Source: Polytrichum commune
Taxonomy: Eukaryota > Streptophyta > Polytrichopsida > Polytrichales > Polytrichaceae
DNA length: 64,000 nt
Direction: 5' to 3'
Assembly: GCA_950295325.1 (NCBI GenBank)
Contig: OX485807.1
Span: forward strand, 3,290,501-3,354,500
Part shown: in pieces, positions 21,508 to 35,300 of the stretch
How the letters are laid out: each line of letters begins with the position of its first letter
Position numbering within the stretch: position 1 is the stretch's first letter
Position numbers and translations under genes: made by a program
Notes under the pieces: model-generated
Database searches by the model: none
What the model was told of the DNA's origin: nothing
What the model saw: only the letters and a program-made list of their open reading frames with translations

Positions 21508-22424
21508 TGATGAAAGGTCGTTGTTTCAAGTGTTGGACTACATCATGTATTGGATTTAGTGTCACGTACACTATATGTGAACGGCATAAACTAGATGCTT
21601 AGAGATCTCAAAGTGTCACATTTGCTAATTACCAATATGATATTGTTTGTCAACATAAGTAACGTTTTAAAGATTTACATCATGGCATTTAGCTTAGCAC
21701 GATCTCATACTTGAGATGATAGTTTTGCATTTTTTGGTATGCAAGGTAAGATATTATCGAGCACGTCATTGGCAAGTGTCATGTGTTTACATTCTAGTAT
21801 GCAAGAGGAAGATATTCTTAAGCATATTGATGTCAAATGTTATTGGTGTACATTTCAGTCAACTTGTAGACCAGGGTGTAACATACAACCTCATAACATT
21901 ATTGAACATACTCATACCAATATATTAGTAAGCACACTTGAACGCCAAGTGTCATTAGGTCATACCAATGATGAAGATGTTAGATCATTCATGTAACCTA
22001 TCATACATCTCAAAATAATGTCACTATTACACACGTGACATTAAAATTAGTAAATGGCATAGTGTTGTGTTTTTTCAAATAATAATAATAATAATAATAA
22101 CGAGGATTTTGCATTTTTCAATACAATCATGGTGTGGATATTTTGATGGTGTTTGTGTTCTCAATACTAATCGGGTCTATATACAATGCAAGAACCTTCA
22201 TAGCTAGGTAAAATCGCCATAATATCAATATGGTTTAGAATGGTATTGACCTAAATAACAACCTAATAAAAAAAATTATCACCATGAGTTCTACCCATCA
22301 AATATTAATAATTTATTGGTATTGCATTTTTAAAACCACATGTAGGTTCTTTGATCCCATTATTGATGTTTATTATCGGTGCCCATGCATTCACCTATAT
22401 ATATCAATCCAACATTGGTACACT
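21508..22424. other. Gene-free AT-rich stretch with an AAT microsatellite
   Basis: AAT units at about 22,078-22,100. Repeated short phrases such as TTGCATTTTTTGGTATGCAA near 21,725 are not explained. Confidence 0.4.
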
Positions 22425-22635
22425 ATATATTATATTTAGTATCTATTACTATTTATAATTACACAATGTTATAAATATTCAATGTATGTGCCATTTTTGC
22501 CAACAAAGGTCAAAATAGTTGTTTGGACATTATAGAACATCAACATCTTTACTATGTAAATATTTACAATAAAAAAATGCATATCATTGTGCAACTCCAA
22601 GTAGTAAGTGACACTAAATACAATATGTAGTGTAG
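22425..22635. mobile_element. Possible MITE family 3 relative
   Basis: Left TACACTATATATTATATTTA and right GACACTAAATACAATATGTA followed by GTGTAG resemble diverged family 3 ends. Confidence 0.4.
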
Positions 22636-23844
22636 TTTCCCTATATTGTGTGTGTGATTTGTTGATTTGAATTTTTGCGAAGAGTTGTCATGGAACCTAG
22701 TAGGATTCATGGCATGGGCTTCCACAACCCAGGCGACCTCCACACGAATTCTTTAGTCAAGGTGGTATTAACATGGGTCCAAGACCCTAAGTCTTCCCGT
22801 AAGTCTTCATGAACAGATAGATAGATAGATATAGATATGAACGCCTACCCTTTATCTTCATGAACACTTATGACCAACAAGTCAAATATTAGTTGTAGGA
22901 CAAAAACTACACAAAATAAAATAATCACCCACATGTATTTTCTATTAATGTGGCCCACGTGATTCTCCTACTAGATATTTAGCATGGGCTAAAAATTATT
23001 GTGGCATACATTATTTTAATCTCAATAAACTTAAATTTGAATGAGTTCAACTTGAATGTAAACTTTGTCAACATTGGAGCGGCATCGTTCATCTGCATTG
23101 TTGTGAACAAGTCCCACGTGTAGAGTCGAACCACCTATTCCCGATCACGACCCCACTGGGAATCTATCGGGGACCATAATTTCCACAAGAACGAGGACTA
23201 AATCTCGATCAAGCTAGGATCAATAGTGCCACGACACACGTCCTTGATTTCGAGTGCTAAAGTAAGGAGGAAATCGTCTCAAAACCAGGGGTTATGACAT
23301 ACTCTAGACATTGGTCATATGTTCAAGCCAACATTTGACTTCAAAAATTCGCAATAATCACAGTTTAAAAAGTAAAATTACCAAAAAAAATACAGTCCTC
23401 TCGATTTCTATCTTTCTACACGGGAAAAATTTGTGCTGCCTTATATTTCTCTCCTAAGAATGTTTGGCGCAGAATCTCGTAAGTGATCGGTTATAAAGCA
23501 AAGCTAAGGTGGCAGCTGAAGAGCGATGTTGTATATGAAGACTGCCAAGTGCCAAAAGCACAAGGGAGGAAATATTATTAAAACACTTGAGCAGAAAGCA
23601 CTCCGGTAGTATATATATGTGCATGGGAAGAATGTTGTTGGAAGGTGGAATAAGAGGAGTTATCATGAGCCCACGGGGCATGGACAGAAGACTAGCCGTG
23701 CAAGGGATCCTGAAAGGAAGGGTGTGCTACAGTTCATGTCTCTTCCCAGAAGACAAAGCCAATTTGTAGGTGACATCAGATGCTATGGAGTTTTATTTAT
23801 TCCGGATGTGTGCCATTTTGTGTGGGCCATTTGCACCGGGGCTC
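22636..23844. other. Gene-free stretch with a GATA microsatellite
   Basis: GATA units at about 22,815-22,838. Frames near 23,454-23,873 have no recognisable domain. Confidence 0.4.
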
Positions 23845-24065
23845 GGGGAGAACCGGCGTTTACTTACAGATGAACCGGTTGAGTGTGAGAATTAACCGGT
23901 TGAAGTTGGAGACCTGAGGAGAATTACCGAGAGTTTTAGAGGAATCTCTAGAATAATATACCTCTGATGAATGAAGCAAAACCGGAAGATGTCAACATGT
24001 AACCAGCTAGATTTGGAATCACTAGGATCTTGACCGACTATATATGCCCAAACACTTCCCAGGCA
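23845..24065 (+). repeat. AACCGGTT-family repeat, copy C (best preserved)
   Basis: GGGGAGAACCGGCG, ACTTACAGATGAACCGGTTG, ATTAACCGGTTGAAGTTGGA, then ATGTCAACATGTAACCAGCT and CACTAGGATCTTGACC. It ends near CAGGCACTG. Confidence 0.75.
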
Positions 24066-27000
24066 CTGATGTGCACGTATTAACCCCTATCAAGTGTCTA
24101 AGAAGCCCATATCGGGCAGCTTCCACCCCTAAAATAACGTTTTTGAGCTACAAGCCTTTCATTTTTTAGGTGGAACATTGTGATGTTATTGAGGATTTAA
24201 GTTCAAATACATAACATGGGTGTCTTTGGATGCAAATACATACGTCATGTTTTGATCACCAATGTCTAATATGAGTATGTTTATTTGATTTTCTCCTTGA
24301 CATAAGAAAATGTACATAACAAGGTTTCAAACAGACAAATATATGAAATATGATCTATGAACTCTAAATTACAATGAGTTCTTGCTTTGTTTGTGGGAGA
24401 TAATTGTCAATCTATTAACTACAATTAATAAATGTCGCAATTCGAACTTTCTAGTGTCCACTAATTTTACTTGGATGCACATGAGACACACTCGGGCTGC
24501 ATTGAGATCTCTCAACATTATTGAAATTTGAATATGACCCATGAGGTTTTGGATCAACATGAGTCTCATACTCAACACCAACATAAATCCCTCGATGACT
24601 GAGAGTGCGACATGACATTTTATGGCATTCACTAAGCTATCTAAGCCTAAAATGGACACCAATTGTAAAATGGCCAATATCCTCTACAATGTATCATCTT
24701 TATTCATTGTAGAATGTGGAATTAGGATAATCATATATTCTTAATTGTTTAAGAAACGTGTTAATTTTGAGGTCGCATATCTTAGAAGGGACTCATGGTT
24801 TCTCATGTTAGATTTTTAGTGGGTTTTGCAATGGTTTAGGGTTGTGAACACTAAATGCATGTGAAGTGAAAATTTTACACAATCATTTTGGTTTTGCTCA
24901 ATGTACATGGACATAACCATTGTAATTGTGATACACCTAGATTTAAAGATTGAATGTTCGATTATGCAATAAATAATGACTAATCCTACTTTGATGTACC
25001 TAGGATGTGAGCAAATGTTGTTTGGAGTCATACAACCCAAGAAAGGATGATGCACACGGGCTAGACGACTCATGAAAGAATTGTGCGTGTGGGTTTCCCA
25101 ATCAAAGATCTTCGTGTTGAAGTTAAACTACTCCAACTGGGAGTTAGGCATGCCCCTCTTAAAGATCTTTGTGTTAGAGTTAGACAAGTGTTTTGTAAGA
25201 CATAATGTCCTAAATTGTAACAGTCAACCATAAAAATATAATGACATTGACAATAATAAATCTTAATTTTGCATACTCCTTAGAGAGAGTGACCTTGTGC
25301 ATTGGTGTTGTCCAAGGATCTTTGCAGTGACTCCTATACACCAAACACTGCCATGAGATGATGTGGCCACGTGAGGTGTTATGACATCGTGAGTTTTTAA
25401 TAAATTTGGTAACAAACAAATTAGATGGAAAAAAAATCGAGTATCCATTGGTGGAAACGTCGTGTAGTGATATCATAAGAAGGAAAGCGAAAATTTCGAG
25501 GGCCCGACTTAGCGTATAATAATGATTTGAAATGAAATCATGTTTTTTTGAATTCATTTATTAATATTGGAGTAGTGTGTGCTCCTCCGCCTTTGGAAGC
25601 CTTGGTGATGACGATGGATACAAGCTTTTCATAAGAGTATAGTATCCACAAAGTTGTCACCAGTGGATTAGCATGTCGATTTCACTGAAAAATAAAATGA
25701 TGTTGATAGTTGGAATTGTTCAATGCCACATTATCTCATGTTGAGATATTCCAAGATGGTGGGGGACCCATTCTTAGGAAGAAATCATACAAACCAATTT
25801 TTATAAATAAAGTTGTATGGATATCACTTTTTTTTTAATTCCTTTTTCCATGTACTAGTGGGTATGGGTATTGAAAGAAAACGGGAAATCTGTCATTGTA
25901 TTAATATTATTTGTAAATTTTCAAAGGGTAGATACGTAATGTAATGGAATTTGCAATGACATATGTACAATTAATGTCGATATTAATTTAGACACTAAAA
26001 GATGTGATAGTAACCAAGTTCTGTACACTTCTATTCATATGCATACTTTCATTGATATTCACAAAGAAATTAACTATCCACACATCATTATCTGTAACAC
26101 ATGCTTGTAGATAATACACATAACACACAATGTTGTTCACATTCAAAATTGTTTATTTTCACATGTAGCATGCCCATGATCAATAAACAACACATTTGGT
26201 ACATCAATGTTAAAGGATCGAGCCATTAGCTTGAGTGGTGGGGACTCATCTCCATCAACTCCACAACTGAAGTACCCTAATTCCCAAATCGTATACACAT
26301 ATGAAGCAACAACGAGCCCCTCATGATTGTACTATATTCTTAGAGAACTAAAATTGTGGTACAAAGGTGACATCGATATTTTAAGACTCGCCTTTCAATG
26401 AAAGCAAATTCTCGTTGTGGTTCACATGTCGGTACCTACTAGAAAGTCACCATACAGTTTCAACTTTTCATGTGTTCACACCATGCCATGTTTTTTTTCA
26501 TCTTTTCAATGTCAACTGCTTAAACGTACAAACACAATATGCATGAGATGTGATGGGGAGTTGGGATCTTAAATGCAAATGAAGACCTTAGTCTTTCAAT
26601 TTTTAGTTTTCTTTCAATTTGTTGGTTTGTAAAATGTACCCATGTTAAAATGCTACATATTAATGTCTTTTCACACAAACACACCACACTCTATTTATAG
26701 TTCACGGGGGTTGTGGCCTAGTGGTGGGTCCATTTTTCTAAACATTGAATCAAACCTTGACACAAATAAAATTGTGGGGTAAGGTAGATGCGCTCAATTT
26801 TCTCAGTGACTTTGCATCTAACATCCATATTTGATACCAAAGTCAACTACTTTATTTCAAGATGAACATCGATTATATTACTTAAAAACTGATAACACAA
26901 CTTGACTTATTGATTGAAAGAATAAAAATGGCAATGATCAACATTGTCCACTTTGGCGGGAGGGAGCTATATGTAGCTACTTTGGGTTGCACATGAATCT

Positions 27001-27370
27001 TGACTTTCATTAACCATATCTTAATTACACTATGGCGAAATTTGATAAACTCAAGTGCATTAACTGCCTCGTCAATTTGCTAATTTCTTGAATGTACTAG
27101 GTAATGGCCGTGGGTAGCACCACTACCCGTTGTAATAGGAACATGCATGGCGAGCCATATGACTATGTCTTATACCCAATATTGGTGTGACCCATGCCTA
27201 TTACTAAACGTGTTTGATTGTGGCAAGGATTTCATCTGCCAATCGAGTGTTTCATGCACCATATTGTTCGAATTTAAGGGGAATAAACTACATGATGCAA
27301 AGAAATGCGTAAAATCAAGCAACCTGCAATCAATATCTATGAAAATAACTTATACACGTTAAGGGCCACA
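24066..27370. other. Gene-free stretch of 3.3 kb
   Basis: AT-rich, with only short frames and no recognisable domain, tRNA or clear element end. Confidence 0.45.
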
Positions 27371-28470
27371 ATTCCTAAAACTGTCCATAATAGGTATTGC
27401 TACCTTCATATCCGTATACAATGAACAATGTGATAGTGGTGGTGAAACCATCACCACACCGTTGCCCATAGTTATAAAAATGTAAACATATTGCAATAAA
27501 GTGAATTGTTGTTATGCATGGGTGCAAAGAGTGAGGATGGTTCCGGACCAGTAGGTTACATTGAACTGCAATCTTGCAGCATGCACAAACACTTACTAAA
27601 AATGTTTGTTATAGGTGGTGCTACCTTACTATCCATATACAATGAACAATGTGTGATGGTGGTGGTGAAACCGTCACCACACCGTTCCCCATAGTTATGA
27701 AAAGATAAGCATACTATAGTAAAGTGAAATGTTGTTATGCATGAGTGCAAAGGGCGGGGACGGACCTAGACCAGGAGGTGGTTACATTGAAATACAATCT
27801 TGCAACATGTAAAAACACTTACTAAAAATGTCCATTATAAGTGCTGCTACTTTAATATCCATATACAAAGAACAACGTGGTAGTGGTGGTGAAATTGTCT
27901 CCCCATGGTTATGGAAAGATAAGCAGACGGCATTAAAGTGAAATGTTGTTATGCACGAGTGCAAAGGGCAGGGCGGACCTAGACCAGGAGGTGGTTACAT
28001 TGAAATACAATCTTGCAGCATGTAAAAACACTTACTAAAAATGTCCGTTATAGGTGGTGCTACCTTAATATCCATATACCAATAACAATGTGGTAGTGGT
28101 GGTAAAACCGTCTCCCCATGGTTATGGAAAGATAAGCAAACTGCAATAAAGTGTAATGTTGTTATGCATGAGTGCAAGGGGCAGGGACGGACCTAGACCA
28201 GGAGGTGGTTACATTGAAATATAATCTTGCAACATGTAAAAACACTTACTAAAAATGTCCGTTATAGGTGGTGCTACCTTAATATCCATAAACAAAGAAC
28301 AATGTGGTAGTGATGGTGAAACCGTCTCCCCATGGTTATGGAAAAATAAACAGACCGTAGTAAAATGTAATGTTGTTATGCATGGGTGCAAAGGGCGAGG
28401 ACAGACCCGAACCAGGAGGTGGTTACATTGAAATACAATCTTGCGGCATGTACAAACACTGAGCTGAAAT
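27370..28470. repeat. Tandem repeat, about 214 bp, five copies
   Basis: GTTATGCATGGGTGCAAAG-type phrases begin near 27,514, 27,734, 27,948, 28,161 and 28,376, a spacing of 213-220 bp. Each unit holds CATGTAAAAACACTTACTAA and CTCCCCATGGTTATGGAAA or a close variant. The repeated 60-residue minus-strand frames come from this array. It ends about 900 bp before the kinase start codon. Confidence 0.9.
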
Positions 28471-28480
28471 AAAGGAAACA

Positions 28481-29356
28481 ATGGAGCTCAGGGGCCACCC
28501 CATGAACAAAGCAGCATGTGCCTACGTGGCTCCGCCGGCCACGTCAGCGATGCCCAATCGCCAACAGAGCACATGGGAGCAAAGGGCGGGCGGGCGAGCG
28601 GGGCGGCCGAAACCTGCCTTCCGGGTGTCACTCGCTCTCGCCGGACGACCCCCACCTCCAGCTCCTCCACTACCACTACCACCACCACCTCCTCTTGCAT
28701 CACCTCTCGCTTAGCCGCCCTTACTAAAGAACATCATCGTTGCTAACGTCTCCTCTCGCATCCGAACTCTTTTGCATCACATTCTTCTCTCACACGCTCC
28801 TGCGTTTTTCTCCCTCGTTGTGGTGCTTTTAGTGTTGTAGTCACAGGTTTACCAGGCGAGGTGGCGCAGATTGCGGTCGCGAGAGGCTGTAAGCCACTTG
28901 CGAGGTTTCGGAGAGCGATTTTACCGGTGCGCAATATTCCGCGCTGGATGCGAGCGTTTTCTTGCTGGAGAGAGGATTGCTCCCCCTAGTGCCGTGAAGT
29001 CGAGTTGTGTGAGTAGGTAGCTTAGAGTAAGTGGTTGCAGCAGAACAGTTGCGGTGGAGGCGGGGGAAGGTGGTGGTGCGGGCGAGTTTTACACGCAGCA
29101 GGGTGGCAGAGTGACCATGCTGGTATACACCAGTGCGTCGCGCCGCCCTTGCCGTCTCCCGGCCGGTGCCTGGAGGAGGCCCTGGGAGCATCTGAGGTTG
29201 AATTTATCGTGATTTGAGAGGTTGTTGTGTGTGAGAACGGTTTGGTTTCTATTTTCTGCGATCCTCGACTTCTGAAGTGCGGCGCATATTGAGCGGGTGA
29301 AGGCTTAAGGAAAAGAAAACCTAGGGGTATCAGAAATTTCTAGAGTATCAAAAAAA
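28481..29356 (+). promoter_or_regulatory. GC-rich promoter/leader region of the kinase gene
   Basis: GC content rises sharply between the tandem array and the kinase ATG. It holds two bZIP-type ACGT motifs, ACGTGGC (28524-28530) and ACGTCA (28541-28546), and a pyrimidine-rich CCACCTCC tract near 28,650-28,700. The transcription start cannot be set from sequence. An intron in the leader is possible. Confidence 0.5.
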
Positions 29357-32300
29357 ATGTTGATGGAGGAATCGGACACGCTAAGCAAGATGACGAGGAA
29401 CAACAACAAAGCTGGAAACACGTCACCGAAGTCACAGAAGAAGATGCAAGTCTGTGGAAAGATATTGATGCAGCTTGCAGATGACGGGCATGAAGTCGTG
29501 GATAAACCTGGATTTGCTGAAGAGCTTCAAGCACACTTCAACCGACTGCCAACCAGGTGATAACCTTTTTAGATAGTGTTATGAGGCTAGGACTTTGAAA
29601 GAGTCCTCGATAATATAGCATGTCGCGGCAGATCTGTGGCGTTTAACTTTCGCGGACCCTCTCTTAGGATGTTGATGATTCGCAATTCTCCATTCTTTTC
29701 TTTAAATTCCTCTAAATTTGGAGATGCAGTACATGTACTGATCGGTTTTCAGATATGACGTTGTAATAAAATTAAGTCATCGACAAGATCTGCCAAGAAA
29801 GCAAGTGGGGCATTCCAATGAATCTTTGTTAGTATATCTTGATGCTGATCTTCAGCAACTCGGCTACAAATATTATTGCTCGAGCTGCTTTCGGGTTACA
29901 AAAAGCTTGGCGGATTGGCAAGAAGTCGTGGTCTGCCCGCCAGTTGGCGTAGTGAACATATTGGCTTTCTTGTTAGGTTTCGGAATCGGAAACCTGGTGA
30001 GGATTTTCTCATGAAAGAAATATCACGTTATTCAACTTCTAATTACAATTAGGTCAACGAAAACGGAGTAGTGGTACCTTAAAGAGATAATTATGAATTC
30101 CGCTGTGCTAGTCACTGCTGGTCCGATCATCAACGCAGCTCTGGTCTTTAGAGAACATTGATAATACTGGGTAATTCACCTGGGCTACAGAACATTCCTG
30201 CATTCAATTCACCTTCTTATTCGTGTCTGCTGTTTCGATTGTAGGTACTCGAGATGAATTTTCACATATGATTTGGTTATGTGGAGGTCTTATCTAAACT
30301 AAGTATGAAGTGTCCGTAATCCAGCTTCGTGTTTTGTACACGGAGTTATCAGCTGCCGACGTGTCTTCATTTTGTTGTAGCTATATTTGATAGCTCCACT
30401 GATGCAGTTTTGTTTATGGATTGTAGGTATGCGTTGGATGTTCATACAGACAGGGCGGAAGACGTGCTTACCCATAAACAATTACTCGAAGAGGCTAAAG
30501 TCCCGGAGAATAGGCCAGTGTTTCACGTTCGTGCTGTTCAAGTAAGTTGTTCTAATTCCTGTACAGCTGTGGTCACATGTATTTCCTTAATTGCAACCTG
30601 TGTAACTATAGAATTCATTGTACTTGCTGTATCTGTGGGCTGAAAGGAACGAGTCTGCAGTTAATATGCTTGAGAATACCAAGTCCTGCGTTTTATGCTG
30701 CCTCAGTTTGTGCATTAACATTCAAGACTTGTAGATGGACGCTTTCTAAGGTCATCGTAGTGGTTGTTGTCAATCAGATTCTTCCAGTTGAACCTCAGGA
30801 TGAGCCCATGAGCCCTGGTGCTGAAACAAATTGTGGAAATGGTCAGCTTTCAAAGTTCAAGTACGGCGCTTATCTTTTTATTTTGTGTTGTGAGAAGTTA
30901 AATTTTCTCTATTCTCTGTACTAAAGTTTGACTGAGAATTATTAATTATGCTTGGGCTAACTTGTTGAAACCAAACACTGTTCTTGAAGAGAAGTATTAA
31001 TTATTATTTCTACAGACTGGCACCTCCTGTCTTTGGGTCAACACCTAACTTGGAGGCACTGGCCATGGACTTCAATAACAAATCTTCTTACAATGGTGAA
31101 GACACCGATGACAGCCATCACTCTCAGAGGTACTAGCAATCAATGTTCAGAGGTTCTGAATGCTGTAGCAATATCCTTCTATATTGGCCTTGCAATTTGG
31201 AGCGTTTCTGACAGTGCTCATTTAGACATGAAGAGCTGTTGAGTGCTTCAAATTCTTTAGTAATAGAAGTTGATGAGTCTTGAAATCAATGGCTAGGCTT
31301 GACTTCATGAGTGCGTGTTCTAGCAACTATGTAACAGAAATGTATTAGGAGCCGATCTTGCAACTATTGTATGGTTTTTAATGGCATTCTTTGTGTTAAC
31401 AGTGCTAATCATCCCCAACTGCCAATGCATGAAATTACCTTTTCAACTATTGACAAGCCAAAGCTTTTGAGTCAGGTGTGTGCTCTATTACCAACCTCAG
31501 GAAGAGTACACTTGTGAACCAGGCAATTTATTTCTTGCTCTTGTCAAGTGTTATTTGATGCCAGAACATTGGAAATGCTCTTGAAGTTGTTTGGTTCAGG
31601 AGTCCTATGCATCAAGTTGTGCTTGGAACAGTGCTGTTGCTGTTGGAATATTTATATTTTTCCAAGATCTATTTTAGGGATTGATGAGTAGATTAAGTAC
31701 AAAGAGCCCCTTGTTGAATGGGACAGTAATTGGCTTTCGCTTGCTTGCAGATGTCTGCATTGCTTGCAGATGTTGGACTGAATATTCGTGAAGCACATGT
31801 CTTTTCAACCACAGATGGCTTTTCCCTTGATGTTTTTGTGGTGGATGGCTGGCCTACGGAGGTAATAGAGCACAAGCTGAGTTTGATTTGACTTTCTTGT
31901 GCTTGGTGTTTAACATTTCGTTATGAGTTTTGTTATGTGTACCTACCTCCGCGTAGACAAGTTTTCAAGGGATGTCAAGCTTGGTGAGTGAGTATTTTAT
32001 GCATTTTAGTTCTCGTCAGTGGAGATGTCAGGGTCCGGCAATACTTGTGTTACAGATTAGTTATCTGCAATTTATTTCCTTAGAATCAATTATTCTATGT
32101 TTTGATCATTAAACATCCTGATTGCAAGGTAAAATAATGAAAAGCACAAGAAATTGATGTACTGTAGCTACTGGCAAATTTCTTATCAGTGGTTATGTTC
32201 CCTATTTGAGCAGGATACTTCAGATTTAAGGCGGGCACTTTTCAGCGCTTTGTCTGCCATGGAGGTACTGAGCCCATGTTTATGTGGATATGATCCATAA

Positions 32301-35300
32301 GCATCCTTTTTATGTATCTTGATAATATAGCTCTGTCAACATTTTCTATTGTTACTGATTGACGTGTAGCTGGTGCCCTTAGCAAAGGGAATTAGTGTTT
32401 TAGGGTCTAGTTAGGATGTTCGTTTGTTTTCTAATCATGTGTGACCTAGCGTAAGTCCTGGTAGTTGTTTAGAGTGATTCTTCTGGCTCGCATTAGCTGG
32501 CTTGAAGAAATTGTCTGTGTCGTGTGGATGGATTGGATCAGTGTGTGCCTTGTGGATTAGGACATCTACATACTTGTCAAGTGTGACAACGATTCATGGC
32601 TAATATGCAGAAAGGAGTTTGGGAGAAAAAGTCGCAACCAATAGCTGAAGCACCAGCAATACTTGGACCTGTCTTGCACCCTGAAAGTGGTCGAAACCCT
32701 TCACCATTGCCAGGTTCAAGTGGCCCTGATGACTGGGAGATTGACATTAGTCAGTTGAAGTGTAATCAAAAGGTGGCCAATGGCTCTTTTGGAGACCTGT
32801 GAGTATTATCTCCCTGGTTAATTATCAAGAGTAGTAGAAGGCAAAGTTTGTTACATAAAATAATAAAGCATAGGGTCAATGCCCTAAGCATTAAAAGATG
32901 GTACAGAATCAGATACAACATAGAGAATTGAGCACATTCTCTAGAATGTAGTCTTCACAGGGTATTTAAGATACTTCATGTTATTGAAGCTTTGAAGCCC
33001 ATTGGCTTATGTTGTGTGGTCCTTATCATCTGCTTTGTCTTTTCTGTCCAGGTTTCGAGGGACTTACTGTGGACAAGATGTTGCTATCAAAATTTTGAAA
33101 CCAGAGCGCTTGAATGAAAACTTGCAACGAGAATTTCAACAAGAAGTGTTCATCATGAGGTTCATCCTTCATCTCCATACCTTTCGTAGTTGCATTTATT
33201 AGTTATATCGAGGTGTCATTTTTGTCTGTTGCTAAGGGTCATACTTCTGTGGAGAGTGTTTTTGTAAATGAGTAATTCTTGGACTGTCTTGTTCTTCTCT
33301 GCTCGGCCATAATTATAATTAATGGTCAACAGTCTGACTGTCTAACATTCAAATGTCTACTTAATTTTACAGGAAAGTACGGCATAAGAATGTAGTGCAG
33401 TTCATAGGCGCTTGCACCAAGCCACCGAATCTATGCATTGTTACAGGTGTGTATATGTCACAACGTACTGGAATGATCATGGTTATGTGTATTTCTTTGC
33501 TATTGTATAAAATTGTATGACTATTAGATAGTATACAATCAATTTGAGCTCAGGTTTACAACTGGTTTTCATTTCTTTTGTTGTAACTGCAGAGTACATG
33601 TCAGGTGGAAGTGTTTATGACTATTTGCACAAGCAAAAGGCTGTTCTGAAGATGCCAATGCTGTTGCGAGTGGCAATTGATGTCTCCAAAGGAATGGACT
33701 ACCTTCATCAGAACAAGATTATTCATCGTGACTTGAAGGCTGCCAATCTCCTTATGGATGAAAATGAGGTGAGTGCATCTGTGGGTTCTGGGGCTTTCTC
33801 TTTATTGATGTTGTCAAAAAAACATGGCAGCTTAATTACTACACTAATTCTAGTATTTGGTGTGGAAAAGAAGAAAATGATTTTTGTCAGCCATGAATAG
33901 GCTCGTTAACTTTAAAGAACTGTGAAGTGTGTGTGCGCCTGACCCTTAATACCATAGGCAGTATACTGAAAATTTGAAGGCGACAGTATTTAGTTGGCAA
34001 TTTGTCCAGAGATCTAATTGGCGAAGTTTTGCATTGGTGGTTTAGGTTGTCAAGGTGGCTGATTTTGGTGTTGCAAGGGTGCAATCACAATCTGGCATCA
34101 TGACTGCAGAGACAGGCACATATCGCTGGATGGCTCCTGAGGTATGCCTTTCAGTTCTTTGAAATTTGTAGTGACATTTGTACTGTTCCATAATAGCATC
34201 AAAAAATGTCTGTTCTTTCTCCTCTGTTAAGTAGGCCCTCTGCCAGTCAATGACAAGGCACTTCCTGAATCTAGATCTTACATTCCTTGTTTTGGATGTT
34301 TTCTGGTGCAGATAATTGAGCACAAGCCTTACAACAGGAAGGCGGACATGTTTAGTTTTGGAGTAGTTCTCTGGGAGCTTCTAACTGGAAAGGTACGACA
34401 ATACATCATCAGTATAGCTGGGGTACTTCTTTATTTAGGATAAAAGCGGGTTGTAGAAAGTGGTCTTTGATGTATTTTGTGATCTTCATTCCACCTTCTT
34501 GTTAATACATCTTCTACTGAAAGCATGGCACTGCCTTTGTCACCTTTTCAGGTTCCATATTCAGATCTTACTCCTCTTCAAGCTGCCGTGGGTGTTGTTC
34601 AGAAGGTGCGCTCTTTTAAACTTGACTTGGAATATCCTGCAGTCAGTAGCTCAATAGCTCAATATCTGTTCAGTCAATGCAGTTGCTTGTTTCAAGAGTA
34701 TACTTGTCAAGTTCTACCTTTTGTTTTGATATGAGTGTTTTGGACCTTGCAGGGATTACGACCAACTATTCCAAAAAATATCAATCCAAAACTAGCTGAA
34801 CTCTTGCAAAAGTGCTGGAAAAGTGATCCATCAGAACGGCCTGAATTCTCAGAAACAACCACGATGCTGCAACAGATTCTGAAAGAGGTATGCTCAGAAA
34901 CTGAAACTGATGAGCACACTCATCATTACCTATTGGGGGCACTTTGGCATTGTACAACCTCTGGTAATTAACATACATTTAGAAGTGTACTGAATGGTCT
35001 TGCACTAACTCTCCTCTAGAAATGTCTTAATGCACATCAGAGACAATAAGTAATCAGACACACTACTTCTGTAGTTGAATTTGAACTGTTTTTATACACC
35101 AACTAAGTCAAGTGTGACAACATATTTGTGTACTGACCTTTTTGGATGGCAGATTGTAAGGTTACTGTATATTTGAGGTCCCAGATGTTAAATCAGAAGT
35201 TTTGAGTTTTATGATGGGAATGGAAAATAAACCCAACATACATTCCTTCTTAGTTCTCCAGATGTTTGATTAAGAACCTTTTGAGCAGCAAACAGTCGTA

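Noticed and set aside
22815-22838. GATA run as a reversed SINE/LINE TATC tail
   Set aside because: The sequence before it, read in reverse, lacks the GGGACCGG stem-loop, so it is a plain microsatellite.
26701-26760. GGCCTAGTGGTGG as an A box of a SINE
   Set aside because: No B box at the right distance and no tail.
27370-28470. CRISPR-like array
   Set aside because: The units are 214 bp and contiguous, without short repeats and unique spacers, and the DNA is from a plant.
28481-28746. Overlapping frames of 69-90 residues in the GC-rich leader
   Set aside because: Several frames on both strands are open only because of high GC and simple CCA/CCT repeats. None has a domain.
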